From Heyndrickxia oleronia (GTDB lineage: Bacteria > Bacillota > Bacilli > Bacillales > Bacillaceae_C), in NCBI RefSeq assembly GCF_017809215.1, contig NZ_CP065424.1, positions 3,132,001 through 3,196,000 of the forward strand: a stretch of DNA of 64,000 nucleotides, given 5' to 3'. Shown here in pieces: positions 26,637-37,188 of this stretch (its first letter is position 1; every line of letters begins with the position of its first letter). The position numbers and the translations under genes were made by a program. A model generated the notes under the pieces. It did not search any database and was not told the DNA's origin. It was given only the letters and a program-made list of their open reading frames with translations.

Positions 26637-27416
26637 TTAATTAGATTTTAATTTTTCTAATTCAACAAGGAATTTGTCATTTAATACTTTAATATATGTT
26701 CCCTTCATTCCGAGTGATCTAGATTCAATTACACCAGCACTTTCAAGCTTACGTAAAGCGTTAACGATTACGGAACGGGTAATTCCTACGCGATCCGCAA
26801 TTTTAGAAGCAACTAGCAAGCCCTCTTTACCATTTAGCTCTTCAAAAATATGCTCAATAGCTTCTAACTCACTGTAAGATAGTGAACTAATTGCCATCTG
26901 TACAACTGCTTTGCTTCTTGCTTCTTCTTCTATTTCTTCTGATTTTTCACGAAGAATTTCCATTCCTACTACAGTCGCTCCATACTCAGCTAAAATTAAA
27001 TCGTCATCATGGAATTTTTCTTGTAAGCGAGCAAGAATTAATGTACCTAATCTTTCTCCTCCACCAATAATTGGAACAATTGTTGTTAAACCGCTTTGGA
27101 ATAATTCCTTATTCTCAACAGGGAATGCTGTATATTCACTATTTACATCCAAATTAGAAGAAGTTTCATTAATATTAAATAAGCTATTTGTATATTCTTC
27201 AGGGAATTGACGATCTTCTAACATTTTTGTCATACGCTCATTTTCAACTAATTGGTTAATTGCAAATCCTAATAATTTTCCACGACGACTAACTACAAAA
27301 ATATTCGCCTCAATCACGTCACTTAATGTTTGAGACATTTCTTTAAAATTCACTGGTTTACCTGCTGCTTTTTGAAGCATCGCGTTAATTTTTCTTGTTT
27401 TGTCTAATAAATTCAT
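26637..27416 (-). CDS. codY: GTP- and branched-chain amino acid-sensing regulator CodY
   Basis: CodY represses stationary-phase, nutrient-uptake and motility genes when isoleucine/leucine/valine and GTP are plentiful. The 259-residue protein has the N-terminal GAF domain ([20 protein letters not shown] onward, effector pocket) and a C-terminal winged helix with [20 protein letters not shown] as the recognition helix region. It is highly conserved and full length. As in B. subtilis it lies just upstream of the fla/che operon, and is the last gene of the xerC-hslV-hslU-codY group. It ends at a strong terminator. Confidence 0.98.
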   Translation of the reverse strand: MNLLDKTRKINAMLQKAAGKPVNFKEMSQTLSDVIEANIFVVSRRGKLLGFAINQLVENERMTKMLEDRQFPEEYTNSLFNINETSSNLDVNSEYTAFPVENKELFQSGLTTIVPIIGGGERLGTLILARLQEKFHDDDLILAEYGATVVGMEILREKSEEIEEEARSKAVVQMAISSLSYSELEAIEHIFEELNGKEGLLVASKIADRVGITRSVIVNALRKLESAGVIESRSLGMKGTYIKVLNDKFLVELEKLKSN

Positions 27417-27492
27417 TTTTATTTCCTCCTATAATCTCATACAATTGTTTAATATGTCCCTACCGATAGGCATGCCAAATTAGCTCTAGAAC

Positions 27493-28911
27493 CTAAAGGA
27501 TAAACTGACTTAGATCTTTATTTTGTGAAATGGCACTTAGCTTTTCATCCACATACTGCGGGGTTATACTAATCCGTTCTAATGTGATGTCTGGTGCTTC
27601 AAAGGATAGATCTTCAAGAAGCTTTTCCAAAATCGTATGCAGCCGTCTCGCCCCAATATTATCAGTATGTTGATTAACTTCGTAAGCAATTTCAGCTATT
27701 CTAACAATAGCATCGTCAGAAAATTCAATTTGTATACCTTCAGTTTCTAATAATGCAATATATTGCTTAGTTAAAGCATTATCCGGTTCAATTAATATTT
27801 TTACAAAATCTTCAACAGTTAATTTCCCTAGTTCTACACGGATTGGAAAACGTCCCTGTAATTCAGGAATTAATTCAGATGGCTTCGCCATATGAAAGGC
27901 ACCAGCAGCAATAAAAAGAATATGATCTGTTTTAACGGAACCATATTTTGTTACAACTGTAGAACCTTCTACAATTGGAAGAATATCTCTTTGCACTCCT
28001 TCTCTAGAAACATCAGCTGAAGAAGAACCATTACTTTTGCTAACTATTTTATCGATTTCATCAATAAAAATAATACCTGCTTGTTCTGCACGTACAACTG
28101 CTTCCTGAGTAACCTCATCCATATCAATTAACTTCTGAGCCTCATCATTCGTTAATACGATTCGTGCTTCCTTAACAGTAAGCTTACGCTTTTTCTGTTT
28201 CTTAGGGATTAAATTACTAAATGCATCCTGCATATTCATCCCCATCTGCTCCATACCAGAACCTTGAAGCATATCAAACATAGATGGTTGCTGCTCTTCA
28301 ATTTCCACTGTTACTATCTCTTGTTCTAATTCACCATTTGCTAATTTTTCTTCAATTATCTTACGTTTTTCCTTCATTGAAACATCTTCAGCTTGTTCCT
28401 CTTCATGATCATCTGTTTGATTATTACTGCCAAAAATCATCTCAAACGGATTTTTTGTACCTGAAGATTTCTTTTTTGATGGAACAAGTAAATTTAATAG
28501 CCTGCGATTTGCATTCTCTTCCGCTCTTCCTTTTACTTGAGCGACTTTTTCTTCTTTGACAATACGAACAGACGTTTCAACTAAGTCCCTTACCATAGAT
28601 TCGACATCACGACCAACATAACCAACCTCAGTAAATTTTGTAGCCTCGATTTTAACAAAAGGGGCACCGACCAATTTGGCCATACGTCTAGCAATCTCCG
28701 TCTTCCCTACACCAGTAGGTCCGATCATTAATATATTTTTCGGAATAATCTCATCCTTTAATTTATCATCTAATAAACTTCGACGATATCGATTCCTTAA
28801 TGCAACAGCTACAGCTCTTTTTGCATCTTTTTGACCTACAATATATTGATCAAGTCGATCTACAATTTGCCTTGGGGTTAAACTCATCGCTTTATTCATA
28901 TTATTCGTCAA
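27493..28911 (-). CDS. hslU: ATP-dependent protease ATPase subunit HslU (ClpY)
   Basis: HslU is the AAA+ unfoldase that feeds substrates to the HslV peptidase. The 472-residue product starts with a TTG placed 9 bases after AAGGAG and has [17 protein letters not shown], Walker A GPTGVGKT at 64-71, the long inserted I domain (about 120-240), Walker [11 protein letters not shown], and the C-terminal peptide ending SQFIL that inserts into HslV. It follows hslV by 114 bases and precedes codY. Confidence 0.96.
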   Translation of the reverse strand: MTNNMNKAMSLTPRQIVDRLDQYIVGQKDAKRAVAVALRNRYRRSLLDDKLKDEIIPKNILMIGPTGVGKTEIARRMAKLVGAPFVKIEATKFTEVGYVGRDVESMVRDLVETSVRIVKEEKVAQVKGRAEENANRRLLNLLVPSKKKSSGTKNPFEMIFGSNNQTDDHEEEQAEDVSMKEKRKIIEEKLANGELEQEIVTVEIEEQQPSMFDMLQGSGMEQMGMNMQDAFSNLIPKKQKKRKLTVKEARIVLTNDEAQKLIDMDEVTQEAVVRAEQAGIIFIDEIDKIVSKSNGSSSADVSREGVQRDILPIVEGSTVVTKYGSVKTDHILFIAAGAFHMAKPSELIPELQGRFPIRVELGKLTVEDFVKILIEPDNALTKQYIALLETEGIQIEFSDDAIVRIAEIAYEVNQHTDNIGARRLHTILEKLLEDLSFEAPDITLERISITPQYVDEKLSAISQNKDLSQFIL

Positions 28912-29025
28912 ATAAGTTCACTCCTTATTGTTCAGGTTAGGATGTATTCGTATAGCTTGTTACTATAAGACCGTTTACTACTTATAATCATTTGTTTACA
29001 AAAATTTATCTGTAAAGACTAAACC

Positions 29026-29568
29026 TCATAGCTCTTCCACAATAATATTTGTATTCGTATATACACAAATGTCGGCTGCAATATCCAAAGAGGCCTTAGC
29101 AATTTCTTTAGCAGTCAAAATTTCTCCAGCATGCTGCTTTAATGCTCTCCCTGCTGAAAGTGCATAATTACCTCCGGAACCGATTGCTAAGATCCCATCA
29201 TCAGGTTCAATCACTTCCCCAGTACCTGAGATTAAAAGAATTTGCTGTGCGTCCATCACGATCAGCATTGCTTCGAGTTTACGTAAAACCTTATCGCTTC
29301 TCCATTGTTTAGCAAGTTCTACAGCAGCTCGAGTTAAATTACCGTTAAACTCCTGGAGCTTTCCTTCAAACATTTCAGATAATGTAAAAGCATCTGCAAC
29401 CGAACCAGCAAAGCCAGCAAGCACTTTACCATTAAATAATTTTCTAACCTTTTTAGCTGTATGTTTCATTACAACCGCATTTCCAAAGGTTACTTGACCA
29501 TCTCCAGCCATTGCGCTTTTTCCTTTATGCTGAATAGCAAATATCGTTGTGGCATGAAAATCTCCCAT
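29026..29568 (-). CDS. hslV: ATP-dependent protease peptidase subunit HslV (ClpQ)
   Basis: HslV is the proteasome-like peptidase of the HslUV complex. The start at the ATG at 29568 follows GGAGG and gives [16 protein letters not shown], 180 residues. The threonine pair that aligns with the N-terminal nucleophile of E. coli HslV is at residues 7-8, and residue 2 is glycine, not the serine found in B. subtilis ClpQ. Other conserved features are GDGQVTFG and the C-terminal [18 protein letters not shown]. Upstream in-frame codons (to 29643) lack a ribosome binding site. Confidence 0.95.
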   Translation of the reverse strand: MGDFHATTIFAIQHKGKSAMAGDGQVTFGNAVVMKHTAKKVRKLFNGKVLAGFAGSVADAFTLSEMFEGKLQEFNGNLTRAAVELAKQWRSDKVLRKLEAMLIVMDAQQILLISGTGEVIEPDDGILAIGSGGNYALSAGRALKQHAGEILTAKEIAKASLDIAADICVYTNTNIIVEEL

Positions 29569-29711
29569 ACGAACACCTCCATAATTAATGCAAAAGCAGT
29601 TCCTAAACATATAGAATATTGAATAAGCTTTTATGCTTTTCATTCGTGATAGTGCGATAGAAACATGGATCCAATTTATTTTTATATTTTACTAATCAAT
29701 ATGACATGATG

Positions 29712-30614
29712 TTAAGCTCTTGGATGGTGAGACAAATAGGTTTTTCGCAAATGCTCTTTTGTGACATGGGTATATATTTGTGTAGAAGACAAATTTTCAT
29801 GTCCTAAAAGTTCCTGCACAGTTCTCAAATCTGCCCCGTGATTTAATAAATGTGTTGCAAATGTATGTCTTAACATATGTGGATGCATTTTTCCAGTTAA
29901 TGCAGCTTTATTGATTAAATCATTTAAAATGTATCTTATGCCTCTTTCTGTTAAGGGGGTGCCCCGAAAATTAACAAAGAGATACTCATGGTTATCTTTA
30001 TTTTTCATTAGCTTATGCCTTGAATGATCTATGTAATTGCATAATGCTTTATTCGCGAAATCTCCAAATAACACAATTCTCTCTTTCTTCCCTTTACCCC
30101 TAACCAGTATCGTATCAAACTCAAGATTAATATCTTTCAATTGAATACTCGCACATTCACTGACACGGATTCCCGTTGCATATAGTATCTCAAGTAATGC
30201 CAGATTTCTTACATCTAAAGCTGAATCACCTTCACAGGCTTGAAATAACTTTTCCATCTCTTCTTCATAAAAGAATTTCGGTATTTTTAATTGTCGTTTT
30301 GCCTGGGAAAGGAAAACAAATGGATTTTCTTTAACTATTTGTTCCCTCATTAAAAATTTATAAAAGCTCCGCAAACTTGAAATTTTCCGAGCCAAGCTAG
30401 GCCTGCTGTATTCTTTTTCAAAAAGTGTTGTTAAATACAGGCGGGCATCAAAATATTCAACATTCCCAAGTTCTGTTATACCTTGTTCATTCATGAACAA
30501 ATAAAAGTGCTCAATGTCTTGCCGATAAAACTTAACCGTATACTCTGAATAGTTTCTTTCTATTTGAATATACTCCATAAAAGCATAAAGACAAGCTTCT
30601 AAATTTTCATTCAT
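29712..30614 (-). CDS. xerC: Tyrosine recombinase XerC (CodV)
   Basis: XerC, with XerD, resolves chromosome dimers at dif sites; in B. subtilis this gene is codV. The 300-residue protein has the SAM-like N-terminal DNA-binding domain and a complete catalytic set: Arg150 (ATGIRVSE), Lys174, His246 and Arg249 (HPHMLRHTFATH), His272 (LLGHENLS) and the nucleophile Tyr281. It is the first gene of a probable operon with hslVU and codY. Upstream lies a palindromic element at 30631-30661 that overlaps its likely promoter. Confidence 0.95.
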   Translation of the reverse strand: MNENLEACLYAFMEYIQIERNYSEYTVKFYRQDIEHFYLFMNEQGITELGNVEYFDARLYLTTLFEKEYSRPSLARKISSLRSFYKFLMREQIVKENPFVFLSQAKRQLKIPKFFYEEEMEKLFQACEGDSALDVRNLALLEILYATGIRVSECASIQLKDINLEFDTILVRGKGKKERIVLFGDFANKALCNYIDHSRHKLMKNKDNHEYLFVNFRGTPLTERGIRYILNDLINKAALTGKMHPHMLRHTFATHLLNHGADLRTVQELLGHENLSSTQIYTHVTKEHLRKTYLSHHPRA

Positions 30615-30630
30615 CTTAACACCTCACAAA

Positions 30631-30668
30631 GGCTACTAAATATTATCACAATTTAGTAGCCCTTGCAA
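30631..30668 (-). promoter_or_regulatory. Palindrome overlapping the likely xerC promoter
   Basis: GGCTACTAAAT (30631-30641) and ATTTAGTAGCC (30651-30661) form a perfect 11-bp inverted repeat with a 9-base centre. On the minus strand TTGCAA (30668-30663), 17 bases and TAATAT (30645-30640) make a possible promoter whose spacer and -10 lie inside the palindrome. It is 17 bases upstream of the xerC start. It could be an operator, or a hairpin in a longer leader; no T run follows. Confidence 0.5.
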
Positions 30669-31062
30669 TGAATGTTACAAATTTTTCACAAAGTTTTGAA
30701 TTGTTTATAATTCATTCTATAATCACTTGTTTTTAAACAAGAATAGCAACAGCTGCATAAAACATGAATCCCTATTTCAAACCATCCATCTAAATAATTC
30801 GACAATATTTTCATTGATCCCCTAAAGCATTTTACAATACTAATCGAAAGAAATAAAGTAATAGTATATATTTTTTATAAAAAATTAATATAAGTATAAT
30901 AAATAGGTCCTATTCCAGGTTGAAGATCGTCCGTCCCCGACTTTTTAATAAACAAAAGCTATAAACTTTATTAAGGGATAGCTGAGCTTTTATTAAGTAT
31001 AAAAGTAGGTAGAAGGACTATAAAAAAGCAATATACTTTACAATTAAATGAAAAAAATATAA

Positions 31063-31086
31063 AGAGTGGGTATTTAAACCCACTCT
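31063..31086 (-). terminator. Rho-independent terminator of topA
   Basis: On the minus strand AGAGTGGGT pairs with ACCCACTCT around a short loop and is followed by TTATATTTTTTTC. It lies about 18 bases after the topA stop. Confidence 0.9.
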
Positions 31087-31103
31087 AATGTCATTTAAAT
31101 ATG

Positions 31104-33179
31104 TTATTCAACTGTCTTTTCTTTATAATCACAATTGGTACATTGAACCTGTACACCCTTCTTCAACTTTTTCTCCACTAATAAATGATCACATTTAGGA
31201 CATTTTCTTTCAATCGGTTTATCCCAAGATAGAAAATCACACTCCGGATATCTATCGCATCCGTAGAATATTCTTTTCTTTTTACTTTTTCTTTCAATAA
31301 TATTTCCCTCATTACATTTAGGACATGTAACTCCAATCTCTTTTACAATTGGTTTTGTATTTCTGCAGTCGGGAAAATTACTACAAGCCATAAACTTACC
31401 ATAACGCCCCATTTTGAACACCATTGGACTGCCACAGTTTTCACAGTCCTCACCGGCTTCCTCATCCTTAATCTCAACCTTTTCCATTTCAGCTTCGGCT
31501 TTTATAAGATTTTCATGGAATCCTTTGTAAAATTCATCAATGATCTTAACCCATTCAATTTTACCCTCTTCTATCTCATCGAGATTACTTTCCATTTTCG
31601 CAGTGAACTCGACATCTAATATTTCCGGGAAAAATTCCATGATTAGCTCTAATACAATTTCTCCTAATTCAGTAGGAATAAATCGTTTATTGTCCAAGGC
31701 AACGTAACCGCGTTTTTGAATGGTATCTAGAGTTGGCGCGTAGGTTGAAGGGCGACCTATGCCCAATTCTTCTAATGTTTTCACTAAACGTGCCTCTGTA
31801 TATCTTGGAGGTGGTTGTGTAAAATGCTGTTTAGGATCAATTTCCTCAGAAGTGACTTGATCTCCTTTCTCCATTTGAGGGAGAAAATTCTCTTTTTCTT
31901 CTGTTTGGTCATCTGTCCCTTCAACATACACTTTCATAAATCCAGAAAATTTTAGTTTAGATCCATTTGCTCTAAAAATAACATCTCCATTCAATAAATC
32001 GACACTCATCGTATCCATTATGGCCTGAGACATTTGACTTGCAACGAAACGTTCCCAAATTAATTTATATAACCTTAATTGATCACGACTTAAATATTCC
32101 TTTAATGAGCTTGGTTCCCGCAATGTACTTGTTGGACGGATTGCTTCGTGAGCATCTTGTGCATTTGATGCTTTTTTATCCTTACGTTGTTCGGAGCGGG
32201 TATATTCTTTTCCATATTGGCTTTCAATATAAGAGAACGCTTCTGCCTGGGCAATTTCTGAAATACGGGTTGAGTCCGTTCTCATATAGGTAATTAAACC
32301 AACTGTCCCTTCTTTTCCTAAATCAATTCCTTCGTATAACTGCTGCGCTAGCATCATTGTTTTTTTCGCTCTAAAATTTAATTTACGTGCTGCTTCCTGC
32401 TGCAAGGATGATGTAGTGAAAGGAGGTGCAGGGTTCCGTTTTCTTTCCTTTTTAGATACAGAATTAACGGTAAATTCTTTCCCACTAATTTTGGAAAGAA
32501 TATTTTTCACCTCAGCCTCGGAATGAAGGGATAATTTCTTACCATCCACTCCATAAAAAGAACCCTGAAAATTTTCTTTTCCTTTTTTAAAATCAGCAAC
32601 AATCGTCCAATATTCTTCGGGTTTAAAGTTTTTAATTTCATTCTCACGATCAATAATTAAACGTACGGCGACTGATTGTACCCTCCCCGCACTTAAACCT
32701 TTTTTTACTTTCTTCCATAAAAGAGGGCTTATATTATAACCGACTAAACGATCCAATATCCTTCTTGCCTGTTGGGCATCTACTAAATCTGTATTTATTG
32801 GTCTAGGGTGTTTAAATGATTCTTTAATTGCATCTTTCGTTATTTCATTAAAAACAACTCTGCAATCTGAGTGAATATCCAAATCTAAGCTATGTGCTAA
32901 ATGCCATGCAATTGCTTCCCCTTCACGATCGGGGTCGGCTGCAAGATATATTTTCTTCGCTTTTTTAGCAGCTGTCTTTAATTCTTTTAAGACAGGTCCT
33001 TTTCCTCTAATTGTTATATATTTCGGTTGAAAATTATGCTCTGTATCCACACCCATTTGGCTTCTAGGTAAATCCCGAATATGGCCCATAGATGCTTTAA
33101 CCTTATATTTTTTTCCTAAATATCTTTCAATCGTTTTCGCCTTAGCTGGCGATTCCACGATAACCAAGTACTCTGACAT
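31104..33179 (-). CDS. topA: DNA topoisomerase I
   Basis: TopA relaxes negative supercoils. The 691-residue protein has the Toprim domain ([31 protein letters not shown] at 82-95), the catalytic tyrosine Tyr298 in LITYMRTDS, and three C-terminal zinc ribbons of the four-cysteine type ([32 protein letters not shown]...[16 protein letters not shown]...CTNC). Length matches B. subtilis (691). It has its own terminator and probably its own promoter about 240 bases upstream, rather than being read through from dprA. Confidence 0.98.
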   Translation of the reverse strand: MSEYLVIVESPAKAKTIERYLGKKYKVKASMGHIRDLPRSQMGVDTEHNFQPKYITIRGKGPVLKELKTAAKKAKKIYLAADPDREGEAIAWHLAHSLDLDIHSDCRVVFNEITKDAIKESFKHPRPINTDLVDAQQARRILDRLVGYNISPLLWKKVKKGLSAGRVQSVAVRLIIDRENEIKNFKPEEYWTIVADFKKGKENFQGSFYGVDGKKLSLHSEAEVKNILSKISGKEFTVNSVSKKERKRNPAPPFTTSSLQQEAARKLNFRAKKTMMLAQQLYEGIDLGKEGTVGLITYMRTDSTRISEIAQAEAFSYIESQYGKEYTRSEQRKDKKASNAQDAHEAIRPTSTLREPSSLKEYLSRDQLRLYKLIWERFVASQMSQAIMDTMSVDLLNGDVIFRANGSKLKFSGFMKVYVEGTDDQTEEKENFLPQMEKGDQVTSEEIDPKQHFTQPPPRYTEARLVKTLEELGIGRPSTYAPTLDTIQKRGYVALDNKRFIPTELGEIVLELIMEFFPEILDVEFTAKMESNLDEIEEGKIEWVKIIDEFYKGFHENLIKAEAEMEKVEIKDEEAGEDCENCGSPMVFKMGRYGKFMACSNFPDCRNTKPIVKEIGVTCPKCNEGNIIERKSKKKRIFYGCDRYPECDFLSWDKPIERKCPKCDHLLVEKKLKKGVQVQCTNCDYKEKTVE

Positions 33180-33742
33180 TAAGAAGCCTCCCAGAGGTTT
33201 TCATTATTTTTTGTTATAGTTTAAAGGGTAGAGTCGCTAGCTATCTCGTTATTTTAAATTCAGTAAATTTAGCTTCCGAATTATTCGTTAAATGGTATAG
33301 CCCTAATTACTCACACACCTTATGTTGCATACAAATACGAATTCTTTTTTTCATTCAAGCTATGTTGATTAATGATTAAATTTTCATACTCAAAACTGTT
33401 TCGTAAAATCAAGTGTTCATCTTAACGTTGATTAATTTATTTGTCAACATAAATGGATTGTTATAAAAAACAGTTACTATGGAGCTAGAAATCGTTTTCA
33501 ACTTTTTATTTCTTTATTTTGTAATTATATTAATACAATTAAACATAAATGTATCTGTTGGAAAATGTATAACAGATTTTTCAAAATTGCAACCTTTTTA
33601 AGCTAAAATAGGTAATATTTTAAAAAACTATATTTTACCCAAGGGATTTTAAACGTACTTTTTATACCTAAAACTACTATTATAATAATTTCTCCTATCA
33701 AAACATTTTATAAATATAGGACTCCTATCCCGCTTTTTTAGT
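33180..33742. other. 563-base dprA-topA gap
   Basis: I see no coding frame of conserved character, terminator or mobile element. The gap is very AT-rich. The only clear signal is a good SigA-type promoter at 33419-33447, which would give topA a leader of about 230 bases. No recognisable riboswitch or palindromic operator was found. Confidence 0.6.
33419..33447 (-). promoter_or_regulatory. Candidate SigA promoter of topA
   Basis: Minus strand: TTGACA (33447-33442), 17-base spacer, TAAGAT (33424-33419). The -35 is perfect and the -10 has four of six consensus bases. No competing promoter of similar quality lies closer to topA. Confidence 0.6.
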
Positions 33743-34581
33743 CTAATATATTTCTTCCAAAATATCATCACCCGTTAAAACAAGTTTAGCTCCCTGTTGT
33801 ATGAGAAAATTGGTACCTTTTGATAACGGGTCTACGACACTTCCAGGGATAGCAAAAACCTCTCTATTCTCTTGAAGTGCAAAATCAGCCGTTATTAATG
33901 AACCGCTTTTTTCTTCTGCTTGAATGACAACAATTCCTTTCGACAATCCACTAATAATTCTATTTCTCATTGGAAAATGCCATCTCTGTGGTTTTGTATT
34001 TGGAGGATATTCAGACAAAAGAAGGTGTTCCTTTTTCATATTCTCTGCAAGGCGTCTGTTTTCCTGCGGATATATATGAAAAAAACCACTTCCAAGAACA
34101 CAAATTGTTTTTCCTCCATGCAAAATGGTCATTTCATGTGCCATCGTATCTATCCCTTTTGCTAATCCACTAATGATTGTGATCTTTTTCTTAATAAGAG
34201 TCGGAAGAATTTGTTCAATCGCTTTTCTACCATATATATTGCCTTTTCTAGAGCCAACAATAGCAACGCAAGGTGAATTCAAGAGTGAAACATTGCCGAT
34301 CGCATACAGGGCAAGAGGAGGATTATAGCATTGCTTTAATAAGTAGGGGTAATCAGGGTCAAATAGGTGGATAATATTTGATCAATTTTCAGATGATGTA
34401 GATCATAATAAAATTTTGAGAAGTGTTCAGGAGAAGAATTAATGATTGATTTCAACTTGGATGGAGGTGTCTTATATAGATTTTTTAGAGTAGGATCAGA
34501 TTGGATGATTTTAATAATACCTTTAGAATTAATTCCCCTACAGTGATGGAGATGAATGATCCTTTTTTTAAACGCTTTCAC
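33743..34581 (-). pseudogene. dprA: dprA, DNA-processing protein, split by a -1 frameshift
   Basis: DprA loads RecA on incoming single-stranded DNA during natural transformation. The GTG at 34581 follows AAAGGAGG and opens the N-terminal helix-hairpin part (IIHLHHCRGINSKGI...), which stops at 34336. From NIIHLFDPDYPYLLKQ on, the sequence continues in a second frame through LALYAIGNVSL into the Rossmann domain (VAIVGSRKG; GLAKGIDTMAHE; FAIPGSVVDPLSKGTNFLIQ) to 33743. One extra A in the AAA run at 34377-34379 would join the halves into about 279 residues, near normal length. The rest of the gene is undamaged, so the change is recent or a base-calling error. Confidence 0.9.
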
Positions 34582-34608
34582 ATGATTCCTCCTTTATATA
34601 AGGTTTAA

Positions 34609-34642
34609 CAAATAGAGGATGACAAAAAACATCCTCTATTTG
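34609..34642 (-). terminator. Rho-independent terminator of sucCD
   Basis: CAAATAGAGGATG (34609-34621) and CATCCTCTATTTG (34630-34642) form a perfect 13-bp stem with an 8-base loop, 17 bases after the sucD stop on the minus strand. The T run after it is short, but the stem is strong. Confidence 0.8.
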
Positions 34643-34658
34643 CTTTAAAACTTTTAAC

Positions 34659-35561
34659 CTAGTGAGTTTTACATTTTTCATAAAGTCCTTTTTCTTTAAG
34701 AACTTCAATTAAAGTTTCACCCATTACAGAAGGTGTTGCAGCTACTTTAATGCCACATTCGTTCATGACACGAATTTTTTCAGCAGCAGTACCCTTACCA
34801 CCAGAAATAATTGCACCAGCGTGGCCCATACGTTTTCCTGGAGGTGCAGTTACTCCACCTATAAAGCCTACAACAGGTTTAGTCATATTGGCTTTCACCC
34901 AAATAGCAGCTTCTTCCTCAGCTGTACCGCCAATTTCACCAATCATTATTACAGCTTCAGTTTCTGGATCTTCATTAAAAGCTTTTAATACATCGATAAA
35001 GTCTGTACCATTTACAGGATCTCCACCAATCCCAACTGCAGTAGTTTGTCCAATACCAGCTTGAGATAATTGATGTACAGCTTCATATGTTAATGTTCCA
35101 GAGCGGGATACTACTCCTACATGACCTTTTGTATGAATATAACCCGGCATTATACCAATCTTACATTCTTCAGGTGTAATCACTCCTGGGCAGTTAGGAC
35201 CAACTAATCGAGTCTTTTTGCCTTCCATATAGCGTTTTACCTTTACCATATCCAATACTGGAATATGCTCTGTAATACAAATAGCTAAATCTAATTCAGC
35301 ATCAACCGCTTCCAAAATTGCGTCTGCAGCAAAAGGAGCAGGAACATAGATAACAGATGCATTTGCACCAGTTGCTTTCACAGCTTCAGAAACTGTATTA
35401 AATACTGGTACTCCTTCCACTTCTGTTCCACCCTTACCAGGTGATGTTCCACCTACGATTTTTGTACCGTATTCAAGCATTTGTTTTGTATGGAAAAGAG
35501 CTGTTTTACCAGTAATACCTTGAACGATTACTTTTGTATCTTTATTAACAAATACGCTCAC
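34659..35561 (-). CDS. sucD: Succinyl-CoA ligase, alpha subunit
   Basis: SucD with SucC converts succinyl-CoA to succinate with formation of ATP or GTP in the TCA cycle. The 300-residue protein has the CoA-binding Rossmann part ([16 protein letters not shown]), the GPNCPGVI loop and the phosphorylated histidine His247 in [11 protein letters not shown]. It follows sucC by 25 bases and is followed by a strong terminator. Confidence 0.98.
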   Translation of the reverse strand: MSVFVNKDTKVIVQGITGKTALFHTKQMLEYGTKIVGGTSPGKGGTEVEGVPVFNTVSEAVKATGANASVIYVPAPFAADAILEAVDAELDLAICITEHIPVLDMVKVKRYMEGKKTRLVGPNCPGVITPEECKIGIMPGYIHTKGHVGVVSRSGTLTYEAVHQLSQAGIGQTTAVGIGGDPVNGTDFIDVLKAFNEDPETEAVIMIGEIGGTAEEEAAIWVKANMTKPVVGFIGGVTAPPGKRMGHAGAIISGGKGTAAEKIRVMNECGIKVAATPSVMGETLIEVLKEKGLYEKCKTH

Positions 35562-35586
35562 AATATTCCCCTGCCTTTCTTAAATA

Positions 35587-36747
35587 TTAGCCTACTAATT
35601 CTACGATTTTTTGTGCTCCGTCTGCCATTGATTCAGCAGCAACGATATTAAGTCCAGATTCATTTAAAATCTTCTTACCTAATTCCACATTTGTTCCTTC
35701 TAAACGAACAACTAAAGGCAATTCAAGTCCAACTTGTTTTGTCGCCTCCACAACACCTTCTGCGATAATATCGCATTTCATAATACCACCGAAGATATTA
35801 ACGAAGATACCCTTTACATTTTTATCGGAAAGAATGATTTTGAATGCTTCTGTTACTTTTTCTGCAGTCGCGCCGCCCCCAACATCAAGGAAGTTGGCTG
35901 GATCTCCACCATAATGCTTGATAATATCCATTGTCGCCATTGCAAGACCTGCACCGTTTACCATACATCCAATTTTTCCATCTAACGCAATATAGCTAAG
36001 ATCGTACTTAGAAGCTTCGATTTCCTTTGGATCTTCTTCTTCTAAATCGCGATATTCAACGATATCTTTTTGACGGTATAAAGCATTTGAATCAAAGTTT
36101 AATTTTGCATCAAGTGCCATGACATTACCGTCACCAGTAACTACAAGTGGGTTGATTTCTGCAATTGAACAATCTTTTTCAACATATGCAGTATACAGAC
36201 CCATCATGAATTTCACTGCTTTATTTACTAGAGCTGCAGGAATATTGATATTGAATGCAATACGACGAGCTTGGAATGCTGTTAAACCAACAACTGGGTC
36301 AATTGTTTCCTTGAAGATTTTTTCAGGTGTCTTTTCAGCAACCTCTTCAATTTCAGTACCGCCTTCTTCAGATGCCATTAAGACAACACGTGAAGTAGCA
36401 CGATCTAATACAAGTCCAACGTAATATTCTTTTTGAATATCACAACCTTCTTCAATAAGAAGGCGCTTAACTTCTTTACCTTCTGGACCTGTTTGGTGTG
36501 TAACTAAAGTTTTTCCTAAAATTTCGTTCGCATATGTACGGACTTCATCCAAGTTTTTAGCGACTTTAACACCGCCAGCTTTACCACGACCACCAGCATG
36601 AATTTGAGCCTTAACAACACAAACATCTGTACCTAATTCTTTCGCAGCTTCTACCGCTTCTTCAACAGTGAAGGCTACTTTCCCATTTGGTACCGCTACC
36701 CCGTATTTTCTGAGGATTTCTTTACCTTGATACTCATGGATATTCAT
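35587..36747 (-). CDS. sucC: Succinyl-CoA ligase, beta subunit
   Basis: SucC carries the ATP-grasp and nucleotide-binding site of succinyl-CoA synthetase. I start at the ATG at 36747 ([20 protein letters not shown]), with AGGAGG 7 bases before it; an in-frame upstream start lacks support. The 386-residue protein has the ATP-grasp fold ([17 protein letters not shown]), the DVGGGAT loop and the terminal [15 protein letters not shown] good promoter lies just upstream at 36793-36821. Confidence 0.98.
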   Translation of the reverse strand: MNIHEYQGKEILRKYGVAVPNGKVAFTVEEAVEAAKELGTDVCVVKAQIHAGGRGKAGGVKVAKNLDEVRTYANEILGKTLVTHQTGPEGKEVKRLLIEEGCDIQKEYYVGLVLDRATSRVVLMASEEGGTEIEEVAEKTPEKIFKETIDPVVGLTAFQARRIAFNINIPAALVNKAVKFMMGLYTAYVEKDCSIAEINPLVVTGDGNVMALDAKLNFDSNALYRQKDIVEYRDLEEEDPKEIEASKYDLSYIALDGKIGCMVNGAGLAMATMDIIKHYGGDPANFLDVGGGATAEKVTEAFKIILSDKNVKGIFVNIFGGIMKCDIIAEGVVEATKQVGLELPLVVRLEGTNVELGKKILNESGLNIVAAESMADGAQKIVELVG

Positions 36748-36792
36748 TTTCCATCCTCCTATCAAACTATACAAAAAATAAACTGCGCTTCC

Positions 36793-36821
36793 ATTGTATT
36801 AAATGGATGAAAATATGTCTA
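36793..36821 (-). promoter_or_regulatory. Candidate SigA promoter of sucCD
   Basis: Minus strand: TAGACA (36821-36816), 17-base spacer, TACAAT (36798-36793). Both hexamers match consensus in five of six positions. It would give a leader of about 40 bases before the sucC start and its AGGAGG site. Confidence 0.65.
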
Positions 36822-36906
36822 GCCTTCTGAGCCTAATTCAAGCACATTTCGGCATTATTTTTAATCAATTGTTTGTTTTGACCTAATTATTTCAATATTG
36901 AGTGAA

Positions 36907-37188
36907 TTAGTTTGATTCCTTTTTCTCACGATCTAAACGATAAATAAATGCAAATACTTCGGCAACCGCTTCATATAATTCTTCTGGGATACTTTCATTA
37001 ATATTTAATTGACCTAGTAATTCTACTAAGTTACGATCCTCTTGAATAGGGATTTGTTTTTCCTTCGCAGTATCGATAATTTGATCAGCAATGAGCCCCT
37101 TTCCTTTCGCAATTACGGTTGGTGCTTTTTGCTTATCTGACTGATATTGCAGTGCGATTGCTTGTTTTCTTTCATAATTTTGCTTCAT
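36907..37188 (-). CDS. ylqH: FlhB C-terminal-domain-like protein YlqH
   Basis: The 93-residue product resembles only the cytoplasmic tail of FlhB after the autocleavage site: RKQAIALQYQSDKQKAPTVIAKGKGLIADQI aligns with the FlhB segment ICLKYDESKHDAPYVIAKG, and SIPEELYEAVAEVFAFIYRL with its end. It has no membrane segments and no NPTH motif. It overlaps the FliK-like ylqG as ATGA, so the pair is translationally coupled. This pair is conserved beside sucC in bacilli; function is not known. A role in substrate switching is possible but unproven. Confidence 0.85.
   Translation of the reverse strand: MKQNYERKQAIALQYQSDKQKAPTVIAKGKGLIADQIIDTAKEKQIPIQEDRNLVELLGQLNINESIPEELYEAVAEVFAFIYRLDREKKESN

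Larger units (their letters stand above)
30615..31103. other. 489-base topA-xerC gap; trmFO absent
   Basis: In B. subtilis and many relatives trmFO (tRNA m5U54 methyltransferase) lies here. I find no TrmFO-like frame on either strand. The stretch holds the topA terminator (31063-31086), an AT-rich spacer, a 16-base palindrome around 30729-30745 (CTTGTTTTTAAACAAG), and the xerC promoter region. A 42-codon frame on the minus strand, with AGGGGA a few bases before its ATG, is too weak to call a gene. Confidence 0.7.

Noticed and set aside
30690..30820. A 42-codon cysteine-containing frame on the minus strand in the topA-xerC gap
   Set aside because: Ribosome binding site spacing is short, the frame runs through a palindrome, and no family resemblance is visible.
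30916..30928. Third copy of the dispersed repeat (AGGTTGAAGATCG shared with the element at 198-292)
   Set aside because: Only 13 bases match, there are no CTTTTCTCA-type inverted ends, and a match of this length is expected by chance in 64 kb.
34365..34390. Programmed -1 frameshifting in dprA
   Set aside because: CAA ATA TTA offers no X XXY YYZ slip site; a single A deletion is the simpler explanation.
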